This document shows positions 5,760-6,523 of a stretch of DNA of 6,523 nt, piece after piece. Both the position numbers and the translations under genes were made by a program. Position 1 is the stretch's first letter. Each line of letters begins with the position of its first letter. The notes below the pieces were generated by a model. That model made no database searches and was not told where the DNA came from. It was given only the letters and a program-made list of their open reading frames with translations. Origin of the DNA: an uncultured Oscillospiraceae bacterium (GTDB taxonomy: Bacteria > Bacillota > Clostridia > Oscillospirales > Oscillospiraceae); NCBI GenBank assembly GCA_947627085.1, contig CANQUO010000120.1:1-6523 (forward strand), written 5' to 3'.

Positions 5760-5780
5760 GTTCGGTACGAAAATACGAAC
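5760..5780. repeat. 21-bp inverted repeat, operator-like, before the M14 peptidase gene
   Basis: gttcg-g-ta, loop cgaaaa, tacgaac forms a 7-bp dyad with one bulged base. It also contains TACGAA twice in direct orientation (5766-5771 and 5774-5779). It ends 20 bases before the ATG, just upstream of the AAAAAGGAG ribosome site. It could be a repressor site or a leader hairpin. The orientation (GTTC...GAAC) is opposite to that of a LexA box. Confidence 0.4.
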
Positions 5781-5800
5781 CTTGTAAAAAGGAGACAGTT

Positions 5801-6523
5801 ATGGCAAATTTTAAAACCATATCGGAGGGCAGCTACGGCCCCTACGTCCAGATGCTCCAGCTGGCGCTCTCCCGCTCGGGCTACTACCGTGGAGCCATCG
5901 ACGGGGCCTTCGGGCCCGCCACACGCTCGGCGCTCCGGTCTTATCAGTCAGCCTGGGGCCTGGCCCCGGACGGGGTGGCGGGCGATCTAACCTGGGCGTC
6001 GATAGAAAGCTGGCTCACCGGCTACTTCCGCAGGGCCGTGCGGCCCGGGGACACCCTCTATTCCCTGGCCCGGACCTACGGCATCACCTTAAGGGCCCTG
6101 GAGACGGCGAACCCCGGCGTGGACCCCTTCCGGCTGAAGGTGGGCACACGCCTCACGATTCCCAGGAGCTTCGACGTGGTCTACACCGGCATACCCTTCA
6201 CTCCCGCGTATATGGAGCTGTGTATCCTCGGCCTCACCGCCCGCTACCCCTTCATAGTCTCGACGGAGGCGGGACGGAGCGTCATGGGACGGCCCATACG
6301 GGTGCTAAAGATCGGCGAGGGGGAAAATCAGGTGTTCCACAACGGCGCCCACCACGCCAACGAGTGGATAACCAGCCCGCTTTTGATGAAATTTTTGGAA
6401 AATTACGCCTACGCCCGGTCCCGGGGCTCCACCATCTTCGGCCAGAACAGCGAGACGCTCTACGGCCTCACAACGCTCTATTCCATGCCCATGGTGAACC
6501 CGGACGGCGTGGCGCTGGTCACC
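5801..6523 (+). CDS. Peptidoglycan-binding + LysM + M14 zinc peptidase (gamma-D-glutamyl-L-diamino acid endopeptidase-like), N-terminal part
   Basis: The frame runs 241 codons from ATG at 5801 to the window end without a stop, so the C-terminus is missing. Domains in order are a PG_binding_1-type helical repeat (about 12-71: YVQMLQLALSRSGYY, then DGAFGPATRSAL), a LysM (about 78-121: RRAVRPGDTLYSLARTYGI, then NPGVDPFRLKVGTRLTIP), and an M14 metallopeptidase domain from about 128. The HxxE zinc motif is H185 to E188 in NGAHHANEW, and MVNPDGV at 231-237 is also an M14 signature. The third zinc ligand and catalytic Glu would lie beyond the window. Domain order and the glutamyl-endopeptidase-like core suggest cleavage of peptidoglycan stem peptides (as in sporulation endopeptidase I or YqgT), which is inferred. 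No signal peptide is visible, as would fit a forespore or lysis-released enzyme. The start has AAAAAGGAG about 6 bases upstream. It is divergent from spoIVB, with a candidate 0A box and a dyad between. Confidence 0.9.
   Translation, partial: MANFKTISEGSYGPYVQMLQLALSRSGYYRGAIDGAFGPATRSALRSYQSAWGLAPDGVAGDLTWASIESWLTGYFRRAVRPGDTLYSLARTYGITLRALETANPGVDPFRLKVGTRLTIPRSFDVVYTGIPFTPAYMELCILGLTARYPFIVSTEAGRSVMGRPIRVLKIGEGENQVFHNGAHHANEWITSPLLMKFLENYAYARSRGSTIFGQNSETLYGLTTLYSMPMVNPDGVALVT

Overview
The window looks like chromosome from an endospore-forming member of the Firmicutes, probably class Clostridia and perhaps the Oscillospiraceae group. The evidence is the adjacent spoIVB-spo0A pair, the Firmicutes-type Y-family polymerase/YolD pair, GGAGG-type ribosome binding sites, several TTG/GTG starts, and GC-rich coding sequence with AT-rich gaps. 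The taxon below class level is a guess.

Layout. Bases 1-510 (+) hold the C-terminal end of an ABC-transporter solute-binding protein. The 209-bp gap after it is mostly one 160-bp imperfect palindrome (531-690) that looks like a small non-autonomous mobile element. Next is a two-gene (+) operon: a translesion DNA polymerase (720-2231) and a YolD-like partner (2228-2632), overlapping by 4 bp. A bidirectional terminator (2635-2660) separates it from a (-) strand block. Read in its own direction, that block is spoIVB (5542-4550), terminator, spo0A (4371-3592), a barnase-type RNase predicted to be a lipoprotein (3502-2948), then its barstar-type inhibitor (2942-2667). A 258-bp divergent gap (5543-5800) leads to a (+) gene cut by the window end. 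It encodes a peptidoglycan-binding + LysM + M14 zinc peptidase (5801-6523, incomplete).

How the genes fit together. SpoIVB is the forespore signalling protease and Spo0A the master response regulator of sporulation. The M14 enzyme with cell-wall-binding modules may also act in spore or cell-wall remodelling, and the gap before it carries a perfect match to the Spo0A-binding 7-mer. The polymerase/YolD pair is a mutagenic repair cassette. The barnase/barstar pair has its own good sigma-A promoter directly behind spo0A. It shows substitutions at linked interface positions (Arg59 to Tyr in the RNase, Glu76 to Asp in the inhibitor).

Most notable points: the MITE-like palindrome, the membrane-anchored barnase module next to spo0A with co-varying interface residues, a Spo0A receiver lacking one of its two N-terminal metal-binding acids, and the operator-like cluster before the M14 gene. 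I saw no tRNA, rRNA, CRISPR array or transposase gene. No stretch over 300 bases lacks a gene.
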